A DNA stretch of 35,134 nt, taken from contig JBMHCC010000022.1 in the NCBI GenBank assembly GCA_049890115.1, positions 1-35,134 of the forward strand, in the 5' to 3' direction. The notes beneath the pieces are model-generated. The model searched no databases. It had not been told where the DNA came from and saw only the letters and a program-made list of their open reading frames with translations. Made by a program: the position numbers and the translations under genes. Every line of letters starts with the position of its first letter. The stretch's first letter is position 1. The DNA comes from UBA685 sp049890115 (GTDB taxonomy: Bacteria; Pseudomonadota; Alphaproteobacteria; Puniceispirillales; Puniceispirillaceae). This document shows, piece by piece, positions 8,578 to 16,836 of the stretch.

Positions 8578-9534
8578 ATGAGCAAAATTAGAATTGGTGT
8601 TGCTGGTGCAGCTGGTGCTTTTGGCACGAAACATCTTGAGGCATTAAGCCAGATTGAGAGCTGCGATATCACAACAGTGATGACAACTAAAAAAGAACAA
8701 GCAGCAGAAGTTGCCCAAACATTTGGTGCCTCTCATAGCTTTGATAATTTTGATGATTTTATCACAAGTGATGCTCATGATGCGGTGATTTTAGCAACGC
8801 CAACGCAGATGCATGCTGAACAGACCATAAAGGCCTTACAGGCTGGCAAACATGTGCTTGTTGAAATCCCAATGGCTGATAGCCTTGCAGATGCTGAGGC
8901 GATGGTGGCTATGCAGGAACAAACAGGGCTTGTGGCGATGGCAGGTCATGTCAGACGTTTTAATCCCTCTCATCAATGGGTGAACCAGAAGATGAGAGCT
9001 GGTGAGCTTGCCCTGCAACAGCTTGATGCCCAGACCTATTTTTTCCGGCGCACTAATATGAATGCCAAAGGCCAGCCACGCTCTTGGACTGACCATCTAT
9101 TATGGCATCATGCCTGTCATACGATTGATCTGTTCTTATATCAGACAGGTGAAGATATTGCAGAGGTTCACGCCATCCAAGGCCCACAACATGAGGAACT
9201 TGGTATTGCGATGGATATGGCCATTTTGATGAAAACACCAACTGGCAAATTATGCACATTATCATTGTCATTTAATAATGATGGCCCATTAGGGTCCTTT
9301 TTCCGCTATATCTGTGATAATGGCACCTATTTAGCGCGTTATGATGACCTGTATGATGGGCGTGATAATCAGATTGATGTCTCTGCGATAGATGTATCAA
9401 TGAATGGTATTGAGTTGATTGACCGCGAATTTATCGCCAGCATCTTTGAAGGGCGCGAGCCAAATAGCTCTTTGCGTCAGTGTTTGCCTGCTATGCGGGT
9501 TATGCATGAAATTGAACGTAAAATGAGCCTGTAG
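8578..9534 (+). CDS. ligC: 4-Carboxy-2-hydroxymuconate-6-semialdehyde dehydrogenase
   Basis: NAD(P)-dependent dehydrogenase of the Gfo/Idh/MocA fold, 318 residues (Sphingobium LigC has about 315). It oxidises the hemiacetal form of the ring-cleavage product to 2-pyrone-4,6-dicarboxylate. The Rossmann motif GVAGAAGAFGTKH is at residues 7-19. The family's second conserved element, usually EKP, appears here as LVEIPMADS near residues 93-101, so the lysine usual in sugar-oxidising members is absent; this suits a non-sugar substrate. The C-terminal half (SWTDHLLWHHACHTIDLF) carries the substrate-binding histidines. The gene follows ligB by 17 bases and precedes the tautomerase gene by 5. Confidence 0.87.
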   Translation: MSKIRIGVAGAAGAFGTKHLEALSQIESCDITTVMTTKKEQAAEVAQTFGASHSFDNFDDFITSDAHDAVILATPTQMHAEQTIKALQAGKHVLVEIPMADSLADAEAMVAMQEQTGLVAMAGHVRRFNPSHQWVNQKMRAGELALQQLDAQTYFFRRTNMNAKGQPRSWTDHLLWHHACHTIDLFLYQTGEDIAEVHAIQGPQHEELGIAMDMAILMKTPTGKLCTLSLSFNNDGPLGSFFRYICDNGTYLARYDDLYDGRDNQIDVSAIDVSMNGIELIDREFIASIFEGREPNSSLRQCLPAMRVMHEIERKMSL

Positions 9535-9539
9535 CTGCC

Positions 9540-10631
9540 ATGAGTAACCAGACAGCTATCCCTTTTTGGCAAATACGTGGCGGTAGTTCCAAAGGCATTT
9601 ATTTTCATGATGCTGACTTACCCCCAAAAGGCGAAGAGCGTGATGCCGTTTTAAAACATATAATGGGGGCTTATGGCGACCCACGCCAGATTGATGGTCT
9701 TGGCGGTGGTGACCCGCTATCATCTAAAATAGCAGTTATCGCGCCATCTCAGCATGAGGGCTGTGATATCGATTATAGTTTTATTCAGGCCATCATTGGT
9801 GAAGATAGGCTAGATGACAGCCCAAATTGCGGTAATATTCTGGCTGGTGTTGGGGCATTTGCGCTTGAAACAGGTTTGGTTAAAGCTGAGGGTGATAGCG
9901 CAAAAATCACAGTCTATATGACGAATAGTGGCAAGATTTGTCACCTGCAATTTCCCATTTTAGATGGCAAGCCTATTTATGAAGGTGATGCCAAAATAGA
10001 TGGTGTCTATGGCAGCTCTGCTGCTGTTATGTGTTATTATGAAGGCTTAGCTGGCTCTCTTTGTGGTGCGCTTTTGCCAACTGGCAATCACTGTGATGAA
10101 GTTGATGGGGTGCGTGTGACCTGCATTGATAATGGTATGCCAGTTATCATGTTGCGTGCTGAGGATTTTGACATTAAGGGTGATGAAAGCCCTGATGAGC
10201 TAAATGCTAATGACAATTTAAAAGAACGGCTTGAATCTATCAGGTTGCAAATGGGGCCTGTGATGAATTTAGGTGATGTCAGCAACCGGGCTGTGCCAAA
10301 ATTATGTCTTGTTTCACCTGCGCAAAATGGCGGTGCCTTTAATACCAGAACCTTTATCCCGAAAAGCTGTCATAAAGCCATTGGTGTTTTGGGTGCTGTT
10401 ACCGCGGCAAGTGCCGCTTGTATGGCTGGCAGTGCGATAGCTGATCTGGCAAGTGTGCCAGATGGCAATCAGAAATCTTTGACGATTGAACACCCTTCTG
10501 GTGTGTTTGATGTCCAGCTGGAATTTGACAATGAGATGATAACAGGTGCTGGTCTGTTGCGCACAACAAGGTTGCTAGCTGGTGGTCATGCTTTTGTGCC
10601 TAGCTTTGTTTGGAAAGGAACCTCTTCATGA
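9540..10631 (+). CDS. galD: 4-Oxalomesaconate tautomerase, PrpF family (GalD/LigU type)
   Basis: A 363-residue PrpF-family isomerase with the diaminopimelate-epimerase-like fold. Family members GalD (Pseudomonas) and LigU (Sphingobium) shift the double bond of 4-oxalomesaconate so that it can be hydrated. The first-half motif is DSPNCGNILAG with Cys97, and the second half carries IPKSCHKAIGVLGAV and the end motif ITGAGLLRTTRLL. The N-terminal IPFWQIRGGSSKGIYF is typical of the family. Placement between ligC and ligI supports the lig pathway over the 2-methylaconitate isomerase role of true PrpF. The stop overlaps the ligI start (ATGA), so translation is coupled. The symbol could equally be ligU. 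Confidence 0.85.
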   Translation: MSNQTAIPFWQIRGGSSKGIYFHDADLPPKGEERDAVLKHIMGAYGDPRQIDGLGGGDPLSSKIAVIAPSQHEGCDIDYSFIQAIIGEDRLDDSPNCGNILAGVGAFALETGLVKAEGDSAKITVYMTNSGKICHLQFPILDGKPIYEGDAKIDGVYGSSAAVMCYYEGLAGSLCGALLPTGNHCDEVDGVRVTCIDNGMPVIMLRAEDFDIKGDESPDELNANDNLKERLESIRLQMGPVMNLGDVSNRAVPKLCLVSPAQNGGAFNTRTFIPKSCHKAIGVLGAVTAASAACMAGSAIADLASVPDGNQKSLTIEHPSGVFDVQLEFDNEMITGAGLLRTTRLLAGGHAFVPSFVWKGTSS

Positions 10632-11521
10632 GCGATTATATCCATCCTGTGACAGGTAAAAAAAGCTGTATGCCGCCTGATCCTGATACCAAATCACCAT
10701 CCTTTAAAACGCCAGCTGGTGCAACAGATGCGCATTGCCATGTCTTTGGCCCACATGAGCTTTTCCCCTATGCCGCAACCTCAACCTATCATCCCCCTGA
10801 TGGTCCAAAAGAAAAGCTAGCAGAGCTGCACCAGAAAATTGGCGTTGAACGTGCTGTGATTGTGCAAGCAAGCTGTCATGGCCCAGATAATAGCGCAATG
10901 CTAGATGCAATTGCCCATAATCCAGATAATTATCGCGGTGTTTGTATTGCCAATGACAGCTTTACTGACGAAGAATTTGCAGATTTAGATGCTGGCGGGG
11001 TGCGCGGTATCCGCTTTAATTTTGTAACGCATCTAGGCGGCACGCCTGATCTGGCTATGATGGAACGTGTGCTTGAACGGGTAAAGCCACTTGGCTGGCA
11101 TTTGGTTATCCATGTGAATGCTGAGGATATTATTAGTTTCCAAGATTTCTTCTTAAAATTTGATATGGATATCATTGTTGATCATATGGGCCGTGTGCCA
11201 ACCTCGCAAGGTGTGCATCAGCCAGCCTTTCAGATCCTAAAAGACTTTGTCAGGCGTGATAATTGGTGGGTGAAAATCTGTGGCTCTGAACGCATTTCAG
11301 CAGCAGGGCCGCCATTTTATGATGCTGTCCCCTATGCGCAGGAACTAGTTGAAATCTGTCCTGATCGTATTTTGTGGGGCACAGATTGGCCGCATCCAAA
11401 TATCAAAAAGCACATGCCAAATGATGGTGATTTGATCGATTTGGTTCCGTTATTAGCGCGTGATGAAGGGCTACAGAAAAAAATTCTGGTTGATAATCCT
11501 GCACGGCTTTATGGTTTTTAA
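10628..11521 (+). CDS. ligI: 2-Pyrone-4,6-dicarboxylate hydrolase
   Basis: Amidohydrolase-superfamily lactonase that opens 2-pyrone-4,6-dicarboxylate to 4-oxalomesaconate. It starts at the ATG overlapping the galD stop and is 297 residues long (Sphingobium LigI 293). The N-terminal pair His36 and His38 in TDAHCHVFGP and the terminal Asp253 in LWGTDWPHP correspond to His31, His33 and Asp248 of the known enzyme with a constant offset of five. LigI works without a metal ion, by family knowledge. An AAAGGA near 10614 serves as ribosome binding site. A 29-base gap to ligK is the longest inside the front part of the operon. Confidence 0.9.
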   Translation: MSDYIHPVTGKKSCMPPDPDTKSPSFKTPAGATDAHCHVFGPHELFPYAATSTYHPPDGPKEKLAELHQKIGVERAVIVQASCHGPDNSAMLDAIAHNPDNYRGVCIANDSFTDEEFADLDAGGVRGIRFNFVTHLGGTPDLAMMERVLERVKPLGWHLVIHVNAEDIISFQDFFLKFDMDIIVDHMGRVPTSQGVHQPAFQILKDFVRRDNWWVKICGSERISAAGPPFYDAVPYAQELVEICPDRILWGTDWPHPNIKKHMPNDGDLIDLVPLLARDEGLQKKILVDNPARLYGF

Positions 11522-11550
11522 AAGACCAAAACAAACAATAAGGTGAGGCG

Positions 11551-12285
11551 ATGAAAACAGTAGCTGTCAAAAATATAAAACGTGCTGATAGTGCCATTGC
11601 CACAGCACTTGGCGAACAAGGCGCATCAACAGTTCATGAAGCACAAGGGCGCATTGGCATCATGAAACCTTATATGAGGCCAATTTACCAAGGCGCGCGC
11701 ATTGGTGGGACAGCTGTCACTATCCTTGCGCAACCTGGTGATAATTGGATGGTGCATGTGGCAATAGAATTATGCCAGCCAGGTGATGTGCTTGTGGTGG
11801 CATGTACCACAGAAAATACAGATGGTTTTTTTGGTGATTTGCTGGCAACATCATGTCAGGCACGCGGTGTAAAAGGCCTGATTATTGATGCTGGTGTGCG
11901 TGATATTGCTGATTTGCAAGATATGAATTTCCCTGTCTGGTCACGCGCCATATCATCAAAAGGGACTGTCAAAAATACGCTAGGGGCTGTCAATGTGCCT
12001 GTTATCTGTGCTGGCCAGCTGGTTATGCCAGGTGATGTGATTGTGGCAGATGATGATGGTGTGTGTGTTGTTGCACGAAAAGACGCAACAGCGGTGCTCG
12101 AAAAATCACAAGCTAGAACTGATGTAGAAGAAGAAAAGCGTGTCCGCCTTGCCAATGGCGAATTAGGCCTTGATATCTATAATATGAGGCCAAAGCTAGC
12201 AGAAGCTGGTTTTACCTATGTTGATAATTTGGATGAGTTAGGCAGCTTCAACGGTATTAACACAACAGAAACCAAAAAGGGATGA
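11551..12285 (+). CDS. ligK: 4-Carboxy-4-hydroxy-2-oxoadipate aldolase / oxaloacetate decarboxylase
   Basis: RraA-like class II aldolase, 244 residues, that performs the last step, splitting 4-carboxy-4-hydroxy-2-oxoadipate into pyruvate and oxaloacetate; known homologues also decarboxylate oxaloacetate. The family's D-X20-R-D signature is exact: Asp96 in FFGDLLATS and Arg117-Asp118 in DAGVRDIADLQ, where the divalent metal and the pyruvyl group bind. The protein forms hexamers in characterised relatives. The start ATG at 11551 follows AGGTGAGG. The C-terminal tail after residue 215 is slightly longer than usual and ends in a polar stretch. The ligJ start lies 6 bases downstream. Confidence 0.9.
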   Translation: MKTVAVKNIKRADSAIATALGEQGASTVHEAQGRIGIMKPYMRPIYQGARIGGTAVTILAQPGDNWMVHVAIELCQPGDVLVVACTTENTDGFFGDLLATSCQARGVKGLIIDAGVRDIADLQDMNFPVWSRAISSKGTVKNTLGAVNVPVICAGQLVMPGDVIVADDDGVCVVARKDATAVLEKSQARTDVEEEKRVRLANGELGLDIYNMRPKLAEAGFTYVDNLDELGSFNGINTTETKKG

Positions 12286-12291
12286 TACAAG

Positions 12292-13302
12292 ATGATTATT
12301 GATTGTCACGGTCATTACACAACAACCCCGCCTGCTGTCGAAGCCTATCGCAATGCGCAAAAAGAATTGTTGAAAACAAACCCTGATCATATTTTTGAAA
12401 AAGGTTCTATTGCTGTTAGTGATGATGAAATCAGAGAATCGATTGCGAATAATCAGCTCCGTATGCAGCAAGATAGAGGCACTGATATTACCATCTTCTC
12501 ACCACGTGCTAGCTGGATGGGGCATCATGTTGGTAATGCTAGCACCTCGCAAGCATGGACTGAACAGCAGAATGATTTGATCCGCCGTGTCTGTGATATT
12601 TTCCCTGATAATTTTGTACCAGTGTGCCAGCTGCCACAAAGCCCGCAAACACCCATTGATAGTTCTGTTGCTGAATTGTCACGCTGTGTCGAACAGATGG
12701 GCTTTATTGGTTGTAATTTGAACCCAGATCCATCAGGTGGTCATTGGCAAGATCCACGCCTTGGTGACAAATATTGGTATCCTTTATATGAAAAAATGGT
12801 TGAGCTTGATGTGCCAGCTATGATCCATGTCTCTGGTGCCTGTCATCATAGCCTTGATACCACCTCAAGTTATTATCTTGGTGCTGATACGACTGCTTTT
12901 GTGCATTTGATGTTTTCAGAGGTATTTGTTGATTTCCCTGAGCTGAAAATCATCATCCCTCATGGCGGCGGTGCAGTGCCATATCATTGGGGCAGGTTCC
13001 GCGGCATCGCTCAGGATAAGGGGCTTGGTGACCTTGATGAAAGAGTGCTGAATAATATTTATTTTGATACATGTGTGTATCATCAAGACGGTATTGATAT
13101 GCTGCTTGATGTTATTCCTGTTAAAAATATTTTATTTGCGTCAGAGATGATTGGCGCAGTGCGTGGCATCGATCCGCGCACTGGTCATTATTATGATGAT
13201 ACGAAACGCTATGTTGACGCTAATCGGGCTCTTGATGCCAGCCAGAAAAAAATGATTTTTGAAGATAATGCGCGCCATGTATTTAGCCGCTTAACCGTGT
13301 AA
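12292..13302 (+). CDS. ligJ: 4-Oxalomesaconate hydratase
   Basis: Amidohydrolase-superfamily hydratase, 336 residues (Sphingobium LigJ about 341), which adds water to the tautomerised 4-oxalomesaconate to give 4-carboxy-4-hydroxy-2-oxoadipate. Metal-site residues are visible as His6 and His8 (IDCHGHYTT), His179 (PAMIHVSG) and Glu285 (LFASEMIG); His224 in IIPHGGGAVPYHWGRF is placed for the catalytic histidine. Glu285 sits where most superfamily members have Asp, a feature I associate with LigJ-type hydratases. The gene is between ligK and the DUF1932 dehydrogenase and completes the pathway. A decarboxylase of the same superfamily is the main alternative, but the context argues for LigJ. Confidence 0.87.
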   Translation: MIIDCHGHYTTTPPAVEAYRNAQKELLKTNPDHIFEKGSIAVSDDEIRESIANNQLRMQQDRGTDITIFSPRASWMGHHVGNASTSQAWTEQQNDLIRRVCDIFPDNFVPVCQLPQSPQTPIDSSVAELSRCVEQMGFIGCNLNPDPSGGHWQDPRLGDKYWYPLYEKMVELDVPAMIHVSGACHHSLDTTSSYYLGADTTAFVHLMFSEVFVDFPELKIIIPHGGGAVPYHWGRFRGIAQDKGLGDLDERVLNNIYFDTCVYHQDGIDMLLDVIPVKNILFASEMIGAVRGIDPRTGHYYDDTKRYVDANRALDASQKKMIFEDNARHVFSRLTV

Positions 13303-13317
13303 GAAAGATCTGTTGTG

Positions 13318-14211
13318 ATGCGCCTTGGCATTTTAGGCTATGGAGAAGCTGGTCAGGCGATAGCTGCCAGCATGGCAGAAACCGCTATTGAAAAAAATCG
13401 GTCACTATCGCTGATTGCGTATGATCATTTATATCAAACCAAAGCAGCTTGTGATGAGGCAGATGTTAGTCAGGCAGCACAGCTTGAGCCATCTTTGGCT
13501 GAGTTAGCAAAGCAGTCTGATATTATCATCTCAGTTGTCACAGCAGATGAATCTCTGAACGCCATTATAGCCTTATTGCCTTATCTTTCATCGCATCATC
13601 ATATCGCAGATGGCAATTCTGTCTCGCCAGGCACTAAACGAAAAGCAGAGGCACTTTTGCAAGATATAGGGGCCAGCTATAGCGATATGGCAATCATGGC
13701 ACCTATTCATCCGCGTGGTCATAAAACACCTATGTTATTGGCAGGGCCTGAAAAGGGCACTTTGGCAGATATGCTTGATGATTTTGGTTTTGATTATAGC
13801 TGGGAAGGGGCATCGGTTGGTGATGCGTCAGTTGTTAAAATGCTGCGCTCTGTTTTGATTAAGGGGATGGAATGTCTTATCTCAGAATCTGTCACAGCAT
13901 CGCAATCACTTGGCCTTGATACACGCATTTTGCAATCAGCAGGGAAAACACTAGGCATCTCAGATATGGCAGGGCTAGCTGATTATGTGATGGAACGTGC
14001 TGGCACACATGGCAGAAGACGTGCTGCTGAAATGCGAGAAGTTGCCAAAACATTAGCAGAGCTTGGCTTGTCTCATGATATGTCATCAGCGATTGCACAA
14101 TATCAGGATCGCATTGCTGATATGAATCTGGTGGCGGAATTTGACGGCGTGCTGCCGCGTGACAGGGCAAAGCTGGCAGAGGCCATGCGAAAAGCGCAAA
14201 AGACTTTGTAA
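13318..14211 (+). CDS. NAD(P)-binding dehydrogenase of the 6-phosphogluconate/3-hydroxyisobutyrate type with DUF1932 domain
   Basis: A 297-residue two-domain dehydrogenase. A GTG sits directly before the ATG at 13318; I use the ATG. The N-terminal Rossmann domain begins LGILGYGEAGQAIA, and the middle contains DGNSVSPGTKRKAEA, which matches the substrate-binding loop of beta-hydroxyacid dehydrogenases. The lysine of the family's catalytic helix is present in SVVKMLRSVLIKGMEC near residue 180. The C-terminal all-helical part (about 190-260) fits DUF1932. It lies 15 bases after ligJ and 23 before the transporter, clearly inside the lig operon, yet the seven known steps are already covered. A role in reducing or oxidising a hydroxy-acid side product is possible; the substrate is unknown. 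Confidence 0.75.
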   Translation: MRLGILGYGEAGQAIAASMAETAIEKNRSLSLIAYDHLYQTKAACDEADVSQAAQLEPSLAELAKQSDIIISVVTADESLNAIIALLPYLSSHHHIADGNSVSPGTKRKAEALLQDIGASYSDMAIMAPIHPRGHKTPMLLAGPEKGTLADMLDDFGFDYSWEGASVGDASVVKMLRSVLIKGMECLISESVTASQSLGLDTRILQSAGKTLGISDMAGLADYVMERAGTHGRRRAAEMREVAKTLAELGLSHDMSSAIAQYQDRIADMNLVAEFDGVLPRDRAKLAEAMRKAQKTL

Positions 14212-14234
14212 CGGTCATAAAAGGAAACAATTCT

Positions 14235-15437
14235 ATGTCTGAGAAACTGAGTTTCCCTTTATGGGTCATTGCCCTTGCCACTGGCAGTGCTGTGATGGGG
14301 ATTACCATTATCACACCTGCTTTACCGTTAATTGGTGATGATTTAGGTGCGTCTGCTGATGCGGTGCAGTTATTATTAACCTTTTATCTTTTGATGCTGG
14401 CTTTTGGACAGCTTGTGATAGGTCCCTTATCTGATGCGATTGGCAGACGCCCCTTTTTTACTGCTGGTGCTGTTTTAACCGCTCTTTCAGGCCTGTCAGG
14501 GTTATTTGTGTCAGATATCACACTTCTGACCGCCATCCGTATCATTCAAGGGCTTGGTGCGGCTGCTTGTATGTCTATGGGACGGGCAATGATTAATGAT
14601 TTTTTCCCGAAAAAAGACGCGCAAAAGGCCATGGCAAGTGTGCAAACCATTCAAGCGATTGTGCCGATGCTGGCGCTTAGTATCGGGGGGCTCATTGTGG
14701 CTAGCTTTGGCTGGAAAGGCGTGATGGGGATCATTTTGCTAGCTGGTATTATGCTAGTTTTTGGCGCGCTATTCTTATTGCCTGAGACGCATCTTTCACC
14801 AACGCGCAGCATTAAAATCCAAGCTGTGATGGCAAGCTATAAAGCTGTTTTAACCAATCCGACTTATGTTGCCTTTATGAGCCTTTGTGCCTTGCAGACA
14901 GGTGCTTTTTTCGCGCTGAATTCCTTTATTGCTTATTGGTATCAGATGATAGGCATTGGCAGCCTGCAATTTGGCTTTTATTTTGCCATGACGCCCTTGG
15001 GCTATTTTTGCGGGAATTTGTTTAATCGCGCCTATATGGTCAAGCGTGGGATTGAAAAAGCGGCCTTTATTGGTTGTTTGCTCTCTCTTAGCTCGATGGT
15101 TATTTTAGCTATGACTCAGTTGATGGGCATCACAAGTCCGTTGGGTTTGGCACTGCCTTGTATGTTATTTGGTTTTTCGAACGGATTGACTGTGGCTAAT
15201 TCTGCGATAGGCGGCATTAGTGCAGCTGGCAAATATGCTGGGACAGGCTCTGGTGTCATTGGCGCTGCCACTATGGCTTTGGGCGGTATCACAGGGACTA
15301 TCTTTGTCAGCCTTGGTGCTGATAGCTCTGTGATAATTGGTATTATCGGGCTATTTGTGATGGTAATGGCTGCCTTGCTTAATGCTGGCTTTTTATATCG
15401 CCAGACAATTTTGCATCCTGCCTCAGCTGATATGTGA
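14235..15437 (+). CDS. MFS transporter, Bcr/CflA-like
   Basis: A 400-residue inner-membrane major facilitator with about 12 hydrophobic segments and no signal peptide. The loop between segments 2 and 3 carries the MFS motif A as GPLSDAIGRRPFF near residues 63-75. The family resemblance is to Bcr/CflA drug/H+ antiporters rather than to the aromatic acid/H+ symporters normally linked to protocatechuate genes. An AAGGAAA precedes the ATG at 14235. It is the last gene of the lig operon, so it may import the aromatic substrate or export a toxic intermediate; direction cannot be read from sequence. Its last 15 bases overlap the end of the convergent hydrolase gene. Confidence 0.82.
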   Translation: MSEKLSFPLWVIALATGSAVMGITIITPALPLIGDDLGASADAVQLLLTFYLLMLAFGQLVIGPLSDAIGRRPFFTAGAVLTALSGLSGLFVSDITLLTAIRIIQGLGAAACMSMGRAMINDFFPKKDAQKAMASVQTIQAIVPMLALSIGGLIVASFGWKGVMGIILLAGIMLVFGALFLLPETHLSPTRSIKIQAVMASYKAVLTNPTYVAFMSLCALQTGAFFALNSFIAYWYQMIGIGSLQFGFYFAMTPLGYFCGNLFNRAYMVKRGIEKAAFIGCLLSLSSMVILAMTQLMGITSPLGLALPCMLFGFSNGLTVANSAIGGISAAGKYAGTGSGVIGAATMALGGITGTIFVSLGADSSVIIGIIGLFVMVMAALLNAGFLYRQTILHPASADM

Positions 15438-16220
15438 TCGCAGAAAAGACAAAATAGCGTCGGTAAAAGCTTGTGGCCTTTCAAGCAATCCCAAATGCTG
15501 AAGCTCGTTAATAATCAGCAATTCAGAGCCTGCAATTTCATTGTGAATTTGTTCTGCCATTTGTGGTGAAGAGCCTGAATCATTCTCACAAGTGATAATG
15601 AGGGTGGGGTGCGTGATAGCAGGCTTTGGGGCAATTAACTCTTTGACACCAGCTGCTAACACAAAGCGATGTGCGACATAATTTTCAAAGTGATTGGCAA
15701 GAACAGTTTGCCTTACCCACTCAACAATGTGGGGGTGGGATGTAATAAAATCATTGGTAAACCAGCGTTGTAATGTGGTTTCTATTGTCGCAGATATGCC
15801 GCCCTGGTTCGTATCTGTTGCGCGTTTTTCAACAGCCTCTTGCTCCTCTTTGCTTCGCTCATGAGGTGAATTTAAAATGATAAGAGATGATACACGCTGT
15901 GGGTTATCAATCGCAAAACGCCGATTAATCATCCCGCCAAGCGAAAAGCCAATAATATGAGCATCAGCTATTGTGAGATGATCCATCAGTGCCAAAAGCT
16001 GTTTCGATAGGCTTGTCAGGCTAACTTTGCTTTCTGGTAAAGCTGTTTGGCCATGACCAAGCAAATCATAAGTAATAACAAAATAATCCTCTGCCAATGC
16101 GGGAATAAACTCAGAAAATGTCTGGCGGGTTAGGCCAAGCCCATGAATGAGGATTATCGCTGGATGGCTGCTATCACCAAAGGTTTCAAAGGCTGTGCCA
16201 TTGGCATAGCGGATAGTCAT
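15423..16220 (-). CDS. Alpha/beta-fold hydrolase (PcaD/RutD-like)
   Basis: A 265-residue cytoplasmic hydrolase with a complete triad: Ser93 in GFSLGG, Asp214 in CENDSGS and His242 in ELQHLGLLE. The oxyanion region IHGLGLTRQTF is at residues 25-35. The closest named relatives by look are beta-ketoadipate enol-lactone hydrolase (PcaD) and aminoacrylate hydrolase (RutD). A PcaD function is unlikely because no other ortho-cleavage gene is present. Its ATG overlaps the stop of the DUF1185 gene (ATGA), so it belongs to the minus-strand operon starting at the aldehyde dehydrogenase. Its 3' end overlaps the end of the MFS gene by 15 bases, so the two operons converge. Confidence 0.85.
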   Translation of the reverse strand: MTIRYANGTAFETFGDSSHPAIILIHGLGLTRQTFSEFIPALAEDYFVITYDLLGHGQTALPESKVSLTSLSKQLLALMDHLTIADAHIIGFSLGGMINRRFAIDNPQRVSSLIILNSPHERSKEEQEAVEKRATDTNQGGISATIETTLQRWFTNDFITSHPHIVEWVRQTVLANHFENYVAHRFVLAAGVKELIAPKPAITHPTLIITCENDSGSSPQMAEQIHNEIAGSELLIINELQHLGLLERPQAFTDAILSFLRSHIS

Positions 16221-16816
16221 TTCACGCCTGCAGGATTATCAATATCATGCCCCATCTCAGCCAAATCAGCATAGCGGTCACCAATACGGTGATGCGGATT
16301 GCCGCCAAGCGAGCCTGTTAACGCAATGATGATTTCATCATCAGCAGGGGCATCAGCAACAGATGTTTGAAAGGTCTGATAATGAGAGCGACGCCCGCCA
16401 TCATCCTTATCCATCATAGGCATGGTAAGCATCGCACCTGCCGCACCTCTGCTATTGGCAAAGACAAGATAGGATTTAGCACTTATCGCCTCACGAAGCT
16501 GATTGCCGAACCACAGGGAATGAGTCAAAGCCTGGCCATGTTCAATTTCACCGCCCATACCAACCAAAGAGGCTTTGCCAACAGCTTCGATTGTGCCACC
16601 TGAAAGTTCTAGTAAATTATCAGTTAATAATTTGCCTAGCACCGGGCAATGTTCTTTGATTTCAGGAGATAAATCTTCGACAAATCCTCTGCCAAACCAG
16701 GGGTTTCTGATAATCGCTAAGGCGGCAAAATTTTTGGTTGGCACACTGACAGCCTTGCCACCATCAATCATGGTGGTTTGGGTAATCTCTAGGGTGCGTC
16801 TGATTTCTATTGTCAC
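16217..16816 (-). CDS. DUF1185 / 'amino acid synthesis' family protein (PF06684)
   Basis: A 199-residue soluble protein that I recognise as PF06684. Typical segments are IRNPWFGRGFVEDLSPEI (residues 36-53), GKASLVGMGGEIEHGQALTHS (about 81-101) and the C-terminal HHRIGDRYADLAEMG. Structures of this family show a variant of the Bacillus chorismate mutase fold, but no reaction is established; the 'amino acid synthesis' name is not proof of function. The conserved His in GEIEHG and the Arg-rich loop GGRRSHYQT are candidate active-site residues. It lies 20 bases after the flavin oxidoreductase and overlaps the hydrolase start, so the two should act on a shared pathway. Confidence 0.83.
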   Translation of the reverse strand: MTIEIRRTLEITQTTMIDGGKAVSVPTKNFAALAIIRNPWFGRGFVEDLSPEIKEHCPVLGKLLTDNLLELSGGTIEAVGKASLVGMGGEIEHGQALTHSLWFGNQLREAISAKSYLVFANSRGAAGAMLTMPMMDKDDGGRRSHYQTFQTSVADAPADDEIIIALTGSLGGNPHHRIGDRYADLAEMGHDIDNPAGVK

Positions 16817-16836
16817 AATATTATCCTGTTTAAAAG

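Noticed and set aside
13892..14314. Antisense open frame of 140 codons across the end of the DUF1932 gene and the start of the MFS gene.
   Set aside because: Both covered genes are well supported on the other strand, and the antisense product looks like composition noise (Pro/His/Cys-rich, no motif).
15423..16220. Annotation of the alpha/beta hydrolase as PcaD of the beta-ketoadipate pathway.
   Set aside because: No pcaGH, pcaB, pcaC, pcaIJ or catabolic partners are present; the nearby pathway is 4,5-cleavage, and the gene belongs to a different operon.
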